From positions 1 through 64,000 of the forward strand of contig NZ_AAUW01000027.1 in the NCBI RefSeq assembly GCF_000168975.1: a stretch of DNA of 64,000 bases. Direction: 5' to 3'. The DNA comes from Roseibium aggregatum IAM 12614 (GTDB lineage Bacteria > Pseudomonadota > Alphaproteobacteria > Rhizobiales > Stappiaceae). The notes below the pieces were generated by a model. It was given only the letters and a program-made list of their open reading frames with translations. It had not been told where the DNA came from and made no database searches. Positions 1 to 8,832 of this stretch are shown here, piece by piece. Each line of letters opens with the position of its first letter. The first letter of the stretch is position 1. A program made the translations under genes and the position numbers.

Positions 1-1353
1 GCGCTGTTGTTGATCTGCCGGACACCGGGTTGCCGCCCGCGGACAAACCTGCGGCCAAGAAACGTGGACGCAAGCCGCTGCCGGAAAACCTGCCGCGCGA
101 GCGCGTCGAATATGACCTTCCCGACGATCAGAAGGCCTGCCCCTGCTGTCATGGCCGGATGCATCGCATGGGCGAGACCGTTACCGAACAGCTTCACATT
201 GAGGTGAAGGCGAAGGTCTTGCAGAATGTGCGGTTCAAATATGCTTGCCGTCATTGCGACCGCACCGGCATCAACACGCCGGTGCGTGACCGCACCGATG
301 CCCGTGCAACCGTTGCCGGGCGGCATCGCCACGGCCTCGACGCTGGCCTTCGCCCTGGTTCACAAATATGTCGACGGCACGCCGCTCTACCGCTTGGCGC
401 AAACATTCGAGCGCGCCGGCGTTCCCGTCAGCCGTGGCGCTCTGGGGCATTGGGTGATCGGCTCGAGCGAGAGGCATCTCGCCCGCATCTATGATGCGCT
501 GAAGCTGCGGCTGAGATTACAGCCCCTCATCCATGGCAACGAGACGACGGTCCAGGTGCTGAAGGAAAAGGACAAGCAAGCCACCAGCACATCGTTTATG
601 TGGGCTTATCGCAGCGGCGAGGACAGCGACGAGCCGATCATGCTGCTCGATTATCAGCCGGGCCGCGGCCAGATCTACCCGCAGGCCTTTCTCGGCGACT
701 ATCGCGGCCTGTTGATGAGCGATGGCTATTCCGCCTGGCGCACGCTGGAGGGCGCCACCCACTTTGGATGCATGGCCCATTCAAGACGGCGCTTTGTCAA
801 TGCGCTCAAGACGAGAAACAAACCCGGCGGGCCGCCCGAGCAGGCGCTCAAGTTCTTCGAGCAGCTCTACCGGGTTGAAGGCCAGGCGCGAAACGAAAAG
901 CCGGACAAGGGTGAAACGCGAGATCACTGCATGCGCCGCTTTCGTCAGCAACACAGCGTCCCTGTCCTGAACGCCCTCAAGGAATGGCTCGACGCGATTG
1001 CCCCCAAGGTCTTGCCGGACAGCAAGCTCGGCGATGCCGTCTCCTATACCCTGAACCAATGGGAATATCTGACGCGCTACACCGAGGACGGCAGGATGCC
1101 GATAGACAACAACCTTCTCGAACGCGATATCAGAATCTTTGCCACCGGCCGGAAGAGTTGGCTGTTCAGCGACACTGTCGAGGGAGCCAGGGCCAGCGCC
1201 GTCGTCTACAGTCTGATGTTGACCTGCCGGGCTTGCGGCGTCGAGCCGTTGGCCTGGTTGCGCCATGTCCTCGCCGAATTACCGCAGCGCGCCGGTGACG
1301 CCGACAGCAACGATCTGCTGCCCTTCAACTTCCCGAAAACAACCACAGCCTGA
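1..1353 (+). pseudogene. tnpC: IS66-family transposase TnpC, frameshifted, enters from left edge
   Basis: The reading frame is already open at base 3 and encodes the lysine/arginine-rich linker and the CPCCHGRMH zinc-binding segment typical of IS66 TnpC. Near position 285 the frame changes and the catalytic core continues to 1353, ending in the usual IS66 tail (CGVEPLAWLRHVLAELP). The expected HADETTVQVL motif reads HGNETTVQVL, so the first catalytic aspartate is replaced by Asn. With the frameshift this indicates an inactive copy. The element end is placed at 1429, where GTAAGCGCT (minus strand) abuts the interrupted gene to the right. The true start lies outside the window. Confidence 0.88.
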
Positions 1354-1429
1354 TCGAACCGGACGCTCTCCCATTCGAACACGTCCGGCCAAAGCGCTGG
1401 CGTCAACGTGCACGGAAATGAGCGCTTAC
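1354..1429 (+). mobile_element. Terminal segment and right end of the IS66 element
   Basis: Noncoding DNA between the TnpC stop and an IS66-like terminus ending at 1429 (agcgcttac, read GTAAGCGCT inwards). The neighbouring minus-strand gene runs straight into this end, which fixes the insertion point. Confidence 0.6.
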
Positions 1430-1951
1430 CATTCTAAAGGCAATTTCCTGGTGCGTTGAGCTCCAACTCTCCCAATTAACAGGATCCAGCGCCTGCTTTT
1501 CGTCCAATTCGGATAGCGAAGCGGTATAAGCCAGACCATGGTGACGAGACAAAACTTCACAGAATGACTGGACAACCAAATGGTCATCTTTCAGCAATTT
1601 ATTCCAATCGGCACCACTCGGAACCTTTTCGGGATTGTAGAGAACGCCCCTATAAAATCCGGCGAACCGATATCCAAGTTGGTCCATGGTTCCTAAACCA
1701 TAGTAAACAACCTCTGCGCCCGGAATTTCTGGTTTATAGGATACCCTGGATTTCTCGGGCATGTTGCCGGGAGCATACCGAGATTCTCGGAGTACTGCTA
1801 CGTTGTTTGGCATCTCTCTAACACGCCGGGGGCCTTGGTACAGGTAACTGAACATCCCCCTAAACAGTCTTTTGGAGATGTTTTGCACGGAACTACTGAC
1901 ACGACCAAGGCCATCGAATAGACAAGAAGGATAACTGACTATATTAACCAT
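1403..1951 (-). CDS. Unknown protein, C-terminally truncated by IS66; candidate secreted effector
   Basis: An ATG at 1951 is preceded by a good ribosome binding site (GAGGT, 7 nt upstream). The product is 182 aa; about the first 174 residues are native and the last 8 (VSAHFRAR) are read from the IS66 end, since the element begins directly after a Met codon at 1430. I recognise no domain. The N-terminus is Ser-rich with no signal peptide, as expected for a type III secreted protein, and the base composition is AT-richer than the IS. A TATACT hexamer and a 14-bp dyad shared with other cargo genes lie upstream (2047-2060). The effector role is inferred from these shared features only. Confidence 0.5.
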   Translation of the reverse strand: MVNIVSYPSCLFDGLGRVSSSVQNISKRLFRGMFSYLYQGPRRVREMPNNVAVLRESRYAPGNMPEKSRVSYKPEIPGAEVVYYGLGTMDQLGYRFAGFYRGVLYNPEKVPSGADWNKLLKDDHLVVQSFCEVLSRHHGLAYTASLSELDEKQALDPVNWESWSSTHQEIAFRMVSAHFRAR

Positions 1952-2046
1952 TTTGATACCTCGATATTTTCTTGCTATAAGTTTTTTACCGTGAAGGTTT
2001 GTGGCACGGTATGCAAATCAGTATAATTCATGAAGAGTAAATGGCC

Positions 2047-2060
2047 GTACTATTTGACAT
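2047..2060 (-). promoter_or_regulatory. Shared dyad box, promoter of the truncated gene at 1951
   Basis: On the minus strand this reads ATGTCAAATAGTAC, 96 bp upstream of the start codon. A TATACT hexamer starts 21 nt after it. The arrangement matches boxes upstream of the genes at 9699, 19283, 35683 and 44399. Confidence 0.5.
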
Positions 2061-2179
2061 AGGGATGTCCCGATTGATGTTGAAACTTTGAGAGAGGGTG
2101 GTGTCAACGGCGACGGCAAGCGGGAACAAGCCAACTGTTAATTGAATTTTGCATGCCAAAAAGGCACTTTTTGTCCCAT

Positions 2180-2415
2180 TTGACACAGGTAGTGCCGAAA
2201 GCTTTTGTCTCAGCCGTCGTCATCCGGTAATGGGCGCACAAGGCATCATAGCGCGTCGTGAGATCCGCCCGCGCGCCGCCATCGAGGTTGCCGAAAGCTG
2301 CAGACAGACTGTCACTGCGATGAGACGCCGGCGCTCCGCCCACCGACCAGAGCGCATTCTGAAGACCTTCGGCCAGGGCGGCAAAACTCGGGCGTGTCGC
2401 AAAGTTTTTCGCGTT
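2180..2415 (-). pseudogene. istA: IS21-family IstA fragment
   Basis: The minus strand encodes PSFAALAEGLQNALWSVGG, then HRSDSLSAAFGNLD and DLTTRYDALCAHYRM. This is the conserved stretch of IS21 IstA just before its Mu/integrase-type catalytic C-terminal half. Both ends are missing: the left end runs into unrelated sequence and the right end is cut by the IS6 element. It is a dead remnant. Confidence 0.75.
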
Positions 2416-2473
2416 AACCACGCCTTGAGACTTGGCTGTTGAAAGAGCGCTCCAGAAATTGGAGTGCCGCGTC

Positions 2474-3226
2474 ATGATTCTGAGTGCCATCGTTGAAAAA
2501 CTGAAACGCCAGTCGAAGGATGACTTCAAAGGCAGACAGTTCGAGGCCTGGCTGATCATCCAGGCAGTCTCCTGGTACTTGCGTTATCCGCTGAGCTATC
2601 GGGACTTGGAAGAAATGTTTCTGGAACGCGGCTTTGAAGTCGATCACAGCACCATCAACCGGTGGGTTCTGACCTACGCTCCTCTGATGGAGAAACGGTT
2701 GCGGCGTTTCCGCAGACCGCTTTGCGGCTCGGTCCGCGTAGATGAGACCTATGTCCGCATCAAGGGCCAATGGCGCTATCTGTATCGGGCCATCGACAAG
2801 CATGGAAATCCGGTCGATTTCTTGCTCACGGCAAAGCGCGATCTGAATGCGGCTAAGCGGTTCTTTCGAAAAATGTTGAAGGGTGCCCCGCTGCTGTCAC
2901 CGGGCAAAATCGGCACAGATGGTGCCAGCACTTTTCCTCCGGCTATCGGGGATGCGGTTGACGGCGGCCTGCTTGCTCCGGATCCGGTGCACTATGTGAC
3001 CAAGCATTTGCAACAGGGTATCGAGAGCGATCATTTCAGGGTGAAGAAGAACATGCCGAAGGTCGGTGGGTTCCGGTCGTTCAACTCAGCCAGAAAATCC
3101 ATCGCCGGTTTTGAAGCCATGCTGTGGCTGAAGAAGGGCTTCGACTTTACCGGTCAGTGGAGCGTTCGCGAACAGAACGATCTGCTTGCGGTGCTCTTCG
3201 GATTTGAAAAAGTTAACGAAACCTGA
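2474..3226 (+). CDS. tnpA: IS6-family DDE transposase
   Basis: A 250-aa DDE transposase of IS6/IS26 type starting at the ATG at 2474 (MILSAIVEKL). It has the N-terminal HTH region (WYLRYPLSYRDLEEMF, HSTINRWV), the first catalytic Asp in VRVDETYVRIKG, the second in GTDGAS, and the C-terminal Glu context GIESDHFRVKK where IS6 proteins usually have VEQDHR. Length matches the family. IS6 elements transpose by cointegrate formation and often bracket accessory DNA. The copy looks intact and lies against the IstA fragment on its left. Confidence 0.85.
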   Translation: MILSAIVEKLKRQSKDDFKGRQFEAWLIIQAVSWYLRYPLSYRDLEEMFLERGFEVDHSTINRWVLTYAPLMEKRLRRFRRPLCGSVRVDETYVRIKGQWRYLYRAIDKHGNPVDFLLTAKRDLNAAKRFFRKMLKGAPLLSPGKIGTDGASTFPPAIGDAVDGGLLAPDPVHYVTKHLQQGIESDHFRVKKNMPKVGGFRSFNSARKSIAGFEAMLWLKKGFDFTGQWSVREQNDLLAVLFGFEKVNET

Positions 3227-3530
3227 AAATCGCTCCCGAAACGGGAGAAAGCTGCCCGTCGGCGAAAGTTGCGACATGTGTAGACGCCCGAATTGCAAGA
3301 GAAAATTTTGGATTTTTCTGGCACAGTCGGGTTCTGACATGTGTCCGGCCTGTAATGCGGCCTTTCAACTGCCGCTGGCCCGTATGGTGTTCGAAGGTCG
3401 AGTCCAAATCAAGCCCACGTGCTCAAAGGCACTGTGTCGCAAACTGGTTTCCCCGACCCCATCCCATGATTGTTGTGCCAAACTTCCAAAGACCTCTCTT
3501 GCGCCGCCGTCTCCGCAGTCGCTTGCTTTA
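3227..3530. other. Spacer between IS6 and IS110 elements
   Basis: About 300 bp of IS ends and junk between two transposase genes. I see no coding signal with a family match and no clear regulatory element. Confidence 0.4.
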
Positions 3531-4556
3531 TTATGCTTGAGCGACCGGAGCCTGGTATGTCTGATTGCCTGACATGATCGCCCAGACAATACGTGCCATC
3601 TTGTTCGCCTGCGCCACTCTCACCAGCATGGCTGGCTTGCGCGCAAGCATCCCCTCAAGCCATGTTCCCGGCGCAGCTCCTTTCTTTGAGCGCCACATGA
3701 CCACACTGTTTGCACCAATAATCAGGAGACGACGCAGGGAGCGCTCTCCCATCTTTGTCGTGGCCCCCAGCCTCTGTTTCCCACCTGTCGAATTTTGCCT
3801 CGGAGTCAGTCCTAACCAAGCTGCAAAGTCTCGTCCGCGCCGGAAAGTTTCTGGCGGAGGAGCCAGGGCCACCATGGCAACGGCAATCAAAGGGCCAATT
3901 CCAGGAATTGTCATCAACCGCCGCGCCGTTTCATTCGCCCTGGCGAGACCGGCAATCTCACGATCCAGTTCCCGCACCTGATCTTCCAATCGCAACAAGC
4001 TGTCTGTTAAATAACTCAGGGCTGCTCGTGCCACCTCGGGAAGAGAGATTTCAGGAGAGGCAATACGCTCAATCAACTTTGCAACATTGCTTGCGCCTTT
4101 TGGAACAATCACGCCAAACTCCGCCAAATGACCGCGCAATGCATTGATGGTCTGTGTGCGCTGTCGGATCAGTATTTCTCGCGTGCGTAACAAAACCGCA
4201 ATGCCCTGACGTTCTTCACTCTTCACCGGCACAAAGCGCATTGTCGGGCGGTTGGCAGCTTCACAGATCGCTTCGGCATCCGCAGCATCGTTCTTTTGGC
4301 GCTTTACGAACGGCTTTACGTAGATTGGTGGTATCAACTTCACTTTATGGCCGAGCCGAGCAAGCTCACGCCCCCAGTAATGGGCGCTACCGCAAGCCTC
4401 CATCGCAACCAAACAGCGCGGCTGATCAGCGAAAAAAGCCAAAACCTGTTTCCGACGCAGTCGCTTGCGAAAAACAACCTCACCTGATCCATCAGCTCCG
4501 TGGGCCTGGAAAACAGACTTCGCAAGATCAAGACCGATTGTGTGAACTTCAGACAT
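3531..4556 (-). CDS. tnpA: IS110-family (DEDD) transposase
   Basis: A 341-aa protein starting at ATG 4556 (MSEVHTIGLDLAKSVFQ). The N-terminal DEDD domain shows GLDLAKS with the first catalytic Asp, MEACGSAHYWGREL and KNDAADAEAICEA with the later acidic residues. The C-terminal transposase_20 domain shows LMTIPGIGPLIAVAMVA and the GRDFAAWLGLTPRQNSTGGK signature with its catalytic serine. Domain order and length match full IS110 proteins, so this copy is probably functional. Related truncated copies lie at 50595 and 50823. Confidence 0.9.
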   Translation of the reverse strand: MSEVHTIGLDLAKSVFQAHGADGSGEVVFRKRLRRKQVLAFFADQPRCLVAMEACGSAHYWGRELARLGHKVKLIPPIYVKPFVKRQKNDAADAEAICEAANRPTMRFVPVKSEERQGIAVLLRTREILIRQRTQTINALRGHLAEFGVIVPKGASNVAKLIERIASPEISLPEVARAALSYLTDSLLRLEDQVRELDREIAGLARANETARRLMTIPGIGPLIAVAMVALAPPPETFRRGRDFAAWLGLTPRQNSTGGKQRLGATTKMGERSLRRLLIIGANSVVMWRSKKGAAPGTWLEGMLARKPAMLVRVAQANKMARIVWAIMSGNQTYQAPVAQA

Positions 4557-4741
4557 TGACGCCTCCTGTAGGATCGAGAAAATCCCACCTTCCCACATCA
4601 GAGCCAGCGGTGGGCGTCTACATCATCAAGCCCGGATTCGTATAGGTCAGCCCATCTGGGGTCGTGTTCGACAAGACTAAGGGTTGCCTCCCGGAGACCC
4701 AAGGCTGGGATCTCTGACGTCACTTGTCGTCTCTCTTATTT

Positions 4742-4871
4742 TCCACGGTAACAGATCACCAATTTGATTGATGGGATGATCGGCGATGCGGGTCAGCACG
4801 TCCCGCAAATAGGCTTCCGGATTGAGCCCGTTGAGCGTCACCGGACGCTTACGACCCGGTGCGTGCAGCAC
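4742..4871 (-). pseudogene. IS66 TnpC C-terminal fragment
   Basis: The minus strand encodes NGLNPEAYLRDVLTRIADHP followed by INQIGDLLPW, the extreme C-terminus of IS66 transposases. The rest of the gene is absent. It differs from the copy at the left edge of the window. Confidence 0.8.
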
Positions 4872-4964
4872 TTAGTTCAATGTCCATAGTGTCTCAAAAT
4901 TAAGCAACGGCTTTGACCGGTTAGGGCCTACAGAGTTCAACGTCGCGCTGGCCACGAATGGCGG

Positions 4965-5231
4965 CTATCGACCTTTGGCGCTCGTCAGCTTTTGAGCTAC
5001 GAGACAATAGCTCATCGGAATCTGTGCGGCGCGACCCTCGTAACAATCGTACTCCGGTTCACGAATGGTGTGCCCGTATTCCCTCAGTTCGACTACAGCA
5101 AGCCCTGCCTGGGCACATGCGGTAACGATGTCGCCGAGTGGATGAATGAACCAGTATCCCTTCTCGCCTTCACCGTGGTCCTTGCCGTCATAGGAGATAG
5201 CTTCGGTAACCTCTTGGGGGATTGAAGCCAT
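4965..5231 (-). pseudogene. SAM-dependent methyltransferase, C-terminal fragment
   Basis: An 88-aa frame with the C-terminal pattern of class I SAM methyltransferases: GYWFIHPLGDIVTACAQAGL followed by VVELREYGHT and IPMSYCLVAQKL. The cofactor-binding Rossmann motifs expected at the N-terminus are absent, so this is the last third of such a protein. IS66 debris sits just downstream. The substrate cannot be inferred. Confidence 0.6.
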
Positions 5232-5395
5232 ATAGAACGCCTAGATTGAAGGATTTATCTTGCGATATCCCATATAGACCTTCCTCCGGTCAGGTTGAAG
5301 ATCCGCTTCGGTGAGGGTTTTCCAACCCGGGCTGTGGCCCCACAAAGACGATCCCTCTCGCTCCGGCCCGCATCGGACAACCTTCACCATTGCGG

Positions 5396-5899
5396 TCATT
5401 TGCGACGGCAATAGCCAGCGAGTGCTTTTTCGATGAATGCGTCCTTGGCCCGCCGATATGTGGTCTTATCGCGACCGGCAAATTCCATTTTCAACTCGTT
5501 GTACGCTTGCAGAAGTTCGGGTGACATCTTGAGTGCCTCAGCGAATTGGTGGAAGAAATCGTGGGGGCCATCTATCGCAACCAGCTGCACGCCGAGATGC
5601 GGTGCCTTTGCCGAATCTTCGAAAGCAGAGAAGGTGGATGTTCTGATTGAACCAAAGTTTCGCGGGAACAAAAGACTCAACGCTTGATCAGCCTGTTCGA
5701 ATTTATCAGCCAGCACGCGAACGACGATATCTAAATCTCCCTTGGTGAGGCAGCCTGGAACCGCAGTCGCTCCAATGTGACGAATGTCGGCGATCGGCAC
5801 GGCGGCAGCGACCAGCAACCGCACCTCATTGAACAAACGCTCCGCTCTAAGACTCGCGTCTTGGGTATCGACCAGGTTGAATGCCGGTTCATCCTTCAT
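5396..5899 (-). CDS. GrpB-family (UPF0157) nucleotidyltransferase-like protein
   Basis: A 167-aa protein with the GrpB-family signature: RHIGATAVPGCLTKGDLDIV holds the G-[ST]-T-A-V-P-G loop and the paired acidic residues of the nucleotidyltransferase-like fold (around residues 40-58). HLGVQLVAIDGPHDFFHQF and a C-terminal YRRAKDAFIEKAL helix follow. The biochemical role of the family is not settled. The ATG at 5899 has no strong ribosome site of its own. A strong AAGGAGGGG lies about 40 nt upstream and drives a short 10-codon frame that overlaps the start, so translational coupling or an earlier frameshift is possible. It is one of the few housekeeping-like genes here. Confidence 0.75.
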   Translation of the reverse strand: MKDEPAFNLVDTQDASLRAERLFNEVRLLVAAAVPIADIRHIGATAVPGCLTKGDLDIVVRVLADKFEQADQALSLLFPRNFGSIRTSTFSAFEDSAKAPHLGVQLVAIDGPHDFFHQFAEALKMSPELLQAYNELKMEFAGRDKTTYRRAKDAFIEKALAGYCRRK

Positions 5900-6079
5900 C
5901 TGAGACAGCCAATTCCTGCATAAAATCCCCTCCTTGATGTACGCGGTTTACGTCCATTCGGTGCTACGCGAAGGACCGTTTTGTCCGCAATGCCGGCGTC
6001 GGGCGGCAACTCGTCTTCGCAGATGCGATGAGTCTGTCGCAAAGTGGTTTCGCGCGCGATTGGCTGGCGTCACCGTCGT

Positions 6080-6354
6080 TCCTGGATTGGTTTGTCGGAG
6101 AGTACTTTGAAGGGCCTTCAGTGCCGTGCTGAAGGCGGCGGCGCTCGCGTTTTGTTGAGAGCGCTCTCTGGCCACCGGTTGCAGGGGGGGCCGCGGGCAA
6201 TGTGCGTCCCCTGCTTTGGATGGCCTGGCGGCCAGAGAGCTTACTGTCTTTGTTCACAGGGGTGGGTAATTGTGGGGTCCTGTGAAGACAGCACTCCCTA
6301 AACTTGGTGATGGTGTGTTATAGACACGCCGTGCGGGTACCAAGCTACGGTTGG
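6080..6354. repeat. Duplicated structured noncoding segment, copy 1
   Basis: Closely resembles 44600-44870. Each copy holds an 11-12 bp inverted repeat (GCTCTCTGGCC at 6163-6173, complement at 6230-6240). A second interrupted hairpin follows (CTGTCTT..TCACAGG / CCTGTGAAGACAG) around the conserved block tcacaggggtgggtaattgt. No convincing reading frame is conserved between the copies. Confidence 0.6.
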
Positions 6355-6618
6355 TTACTCGTTAGGGGTGGGTGGTCGCTGCCGCAAAACAATGGCCACT
6401 CGCCCCGATAGCGAGTTTTTTGGTTGTATCAGCCAAAGTTGCGATCGCGAAGCCTCTTTTTTCCTTTTCCGACCAACTTGTTGTGGCTGCTCAGAGGATT
6501 GGCCCGATGCCGGCACGCTTGCCTGTCGCCGGGCAGGGAACAGACGCGCTGCCTCCAGCGTCGTCGTCAGATTTCGGATTGCCGGGATGCTCATGCCAGG
6601 CGGGGGCTCCATTGCCAT
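6355..6618 (-). CDS. Small unknown protein translationally coupled to traG
   Basis: The ATG at 6618 overlaps the traG stop codon in a TGATG arrangement, the classic sign of translational coupling. The 87-aa product is basic and Pro/Gln-rich (GRKRKKEASRS) with no domain I recognise. The GC-rich context means a chance frame cannot be excluded. The stop-start overlap is the main support. Confidence 0.4.
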   Translation of the reverse strand: MAMEPPPGMSIPAIRNLTTTLEAARLFPARRQASVPASGQSSEQPQQVGRKRKKEASRSQLWLIQPKNSLSGRVAIVLRQRPPTPNE

Positions 6619-8282
6619 CAGCCCTGGTCGAATTTGCCCTTGAACTCGGGGTCCGTGAAGTAGGCCAGCTTTGCGGCGATGACGGGCCTTTGGCCGGCCA
6701 GGAAGAGAAGCTCTGACTGGCCGGGCAGATTGCGGACCTCGTCGGGGGTAAGCAGGGGCCGCGCGACATGGTGCGTGGACCATGTGATGCCGGTTGCCTC
6801 TGCATCGAGGGCGCGGGCCATGGTCTGGAAGACAGCGGTCTCCTGTCCGAGCAGATCGGAGACGAGGCGGGCGCTGTCATGATCGTTGACACCAAAGACC
6901 TGAAGAACGCCGGCATTGGAGAGGAAGGTGCCGGCCTTTTGTCCGTAGGTCGCCCGCAGCTGGTGGATATCCTGAAGGATCGGCCAGAGCTGAACGCCAT
7001 AGCCGGCCATGAGGCCCATGGCGCGCTCGATGGCGGCCAGGTGACCGAGGGCGGCGAACTCATCGAGCAGGTAGAGAATGGGGGAGGCGGGCTGTACCGG
7101 ATTACGGACCATGTCGAGCAGGCTTTGTGTGATTATGAGGCGCAGCCAGCGGGAATAGGTTGACAGGCGATCGGGGGGCAGGACGAGGAAGACGGTTGCG
7201 TTTTTGCGCTTCAGATCCGTGAAGGAGAAGGAACTGTCATCGAGGACGCGATGCATGCGCGGTGAATCGAGAAAGTGGGTGTGGCGCTGCGCGGCGGACA
7301 GGACGCCGGCCGCTTCCCGGTCTGATTTGCCGAGATGTCGATTGGCGGCGCGGGCGACCAGTCCATTTGCCGCGGTTGAGGCCTGCATCTGTTTGAGAAG
7401 GGCGGCAAAGGCGTCCGGGGCGAGGGTGAGGTTCTCCCGGAGGGTCATGAGGGTGCGCCGGGTGGCGGGCTCATGGGAGACGATCTGGAGAATCAGGCCG
7501 GCGACCAGGGCTTTGGCCTCCTCGTTCCAGTGAGCGTCACCGCACATGCCCGGTTCGTCGAAGACGAGGGCATCGGCGAGCGTTCCGGCGTCCTCGGCAA
7601 GGTCGAGGCCATCCGGGTCAAGACTGTCCATGGGATTGAAGGTGGCGGTCCGGGTGTCGGTCGCGCCGAAGGGATCGAGCACATGGACTGGTCCGAACTG
7701 TTCTCGGGCGCGGCCGGCGATCTTTGCGTTTTCTCCCTTGGGATCGATACAGATGATGGAGCGATCGGCGGTCAGCAGATTTGGAATGAGGGTGCCGACG
7801 CCTTTTCCGGTCCTGGTCGGCGCCATAGTGATGAGGTGGGACGGGCCGTCATAGCGCAGGAGCCTTTTCGACTTGGGGTCCCGGCCGATGAGGAGGCCGG
7901 AAGACTTTTGCGAAAAGGGCGCCATCTCTTTCGTGGTCGCGAAGCGGGCGGAGCCGTGGGTTGCTCCACCGGTGGTTCCAAAATGATGGATCATGGGATT
8001 GGTGATGAGACGGAACGTGATGGTCAGCAGCAGGATGACTGACGCTATGTCGAGCAAGAGGACCGGAATGGTGCCGGCAGCAAAGCCCAATTTGCCCAAC
8101 CCATAATGCCCGCCGCCAACAACGACGAGAGCAACGAGCGAGAGCAGGACAACCGCGTAGAAGAGTGGTTTGATCGCCCGAATGGGCGCAAGCACGATTG
8201 CGGTTACCGCCCATACGGGATCGCGTGCGGCCGCTCTTGCCATGTTCTTGAACGCGGCCCATGCCCTGATTGCTTGGCTCAT
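6618..8282 (-). CDS. traG: TraG/VirD4-type conjugal transfer coupling protein
   Basis: An inner-membrane ATPase that docks relaxase-DNA complexes at a type IV secretion channel. Start taken at ATG 8282, with CCGGAG 7 nt upstream, giving 554 aa; a longer frame to 8420 has no such site. Two transmembrane helices lie at about residues 35-55 and 72-92. The Walker A motif APTRTGKG is at about 153-161 and the Walker B PILYLLDEFAALG at about 401-413. ICIDPKGEN and the C-terminal VRNLPGQSELLFLAGQRPVI are typical of VirD4/TraG. Length is slightly short of the Ti TraG (about 640 aa), mainly at the C-terminus. It is probably an orphan: the only relaxase trace is the TraA fragment at 10331, and no mating-pair genes are visible. 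Confidence 0.92.
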   Translation of the reverse strand: MSQAIRAWAAFKNMARAAARDPVWAVTAIVLAPIRAIKPLFYAVVLLSLVALVVVGGGHYGLGKLGFAAGTIPVLLLDIASVILLLTITFRLITNPMIHHFGTTGGATHGSARFATTKEMAPFSQKSSGLLIGRDPKSKRLLRYDGPSHLITMAPTRTGKGVGTLIPNLLTADRSIICIDPKGENAKIAGRAREQFGPVHVLDPFGATDTRTATFNPMDSLDPDGLDLAEDAGTLADALVFDEPGMCGDAHWNEEAKALVAGLILQIVSHEPATRRTLMTLRENLTLAPDAFAALLKQMQASTAANGLVARAANRHLGKSDREAAGVLSAAQRHTHFLDSPRMHRVLDDSSFSFTDLKRKNATVFLVLPPDRLSTYSRWLRLIITQSLLDMVRNPVQPASPILYLLDEFAALGHLAAIERAMGLMAGYGVQLWPILQDIHQLRATYGQKAGTFLSNAGVLQVFGVNDHDSARLVSDLLGQETAVFQTMARALDAEATGITWSTHHVARPLLTPDEVRNLPGQSELLFLAGQRPVIAAKLAYFTDPEFKGKFDQG

Positions 8283-8426
8283 GAATTCTCCGGTTTTGAT
8301 TTTGTGTTCGAATGAACCGACCCGATCAGGAGCCTGCGGGACAAAGAGAAGTGGGGAGGGGGAGGGGCGCGCGCAATCATTTGGAGAATGCCGTGCATGG
8401 CTGTCGCCATATCCGGACATTTGCTG

Positions 8427-8687
8427 TCATGCAACACAACACGATCCGTCCTTGCGACAGCAGCGCGTCGATCCGCTATCCGGAGTGCCGATCCATTTGA
8501 AATGATGGCCGTCATAGCGAGAGCCGAAGGTGGCGTCGATCGCTTGGCCGGTGGCAAATGCGTGGGTTCCGGTCTGGACCGGAAGACAGACTATCGCCGG
8601 GACGGGGCTCAGGACATCAGATTCAGGACGCCTGGCCTGTTCGATGAAATGCTCCGGGACAAGCAGGGCCAAAAGAAAGGCGTCCAC
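8427..8687 (-). CDS. Unknown small protein upstream of traG
   Basis: An 86-aa frame starting at GTG 8687 (MDAFLLALLVPEHFIEQ) and ending in a Cys-rich tail (RCCRKDGSCCVA), 145 bp upstream of traG and codirectional. The same frame is recognisable in the second traG-locus copy at about 45115-45375. There the N-terminal half is conserved at protein level but a TGA interrupts it after FPVQT. Conservation of the frame suggests it was once coding. I cannot name its function. Confidence 0.4.
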   Translation of the reverse strand: MDAFLLALLVPEHFIEQARRPESDVLSPVPAIVCLPVQTGTHAFATGQAIDATFGSRYDGHHFKWIGTPDSGSTRCCRKDGSCCVA

Positions 8688-8704
8688 ACGGGCCCTGTGA
8701 AGAC

Positions 8705-8800
8705 CAGAGAACCGAGATGCAAGTCGGCATCTCGGTTCCGGGCAAGATGATTACCCGCACACGCCCCACGTTCGAGTGCATCGCATGATGCCTAAAGTTC
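8705..8800 (+). mobile_element. Remnant of IS5-type 3' end
   Basis: The stretch aligns with the 3' end of the 1094-bp IS5 copies: an accgaga...tctcggtt hairpin, then caagatga, then ccccacgttcgag versus ccccacgttcaag. It contains a perfect 11-bp inverted repeat (AACCGAGATGC / GCATCTCGGTT) and lies just past the 3' end of the gene at 8833. Confidence 0.55.
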
Positions 8801-8832
8801 GGAGAAGGGGCGACTGGGGGCAAAGACCGGAT

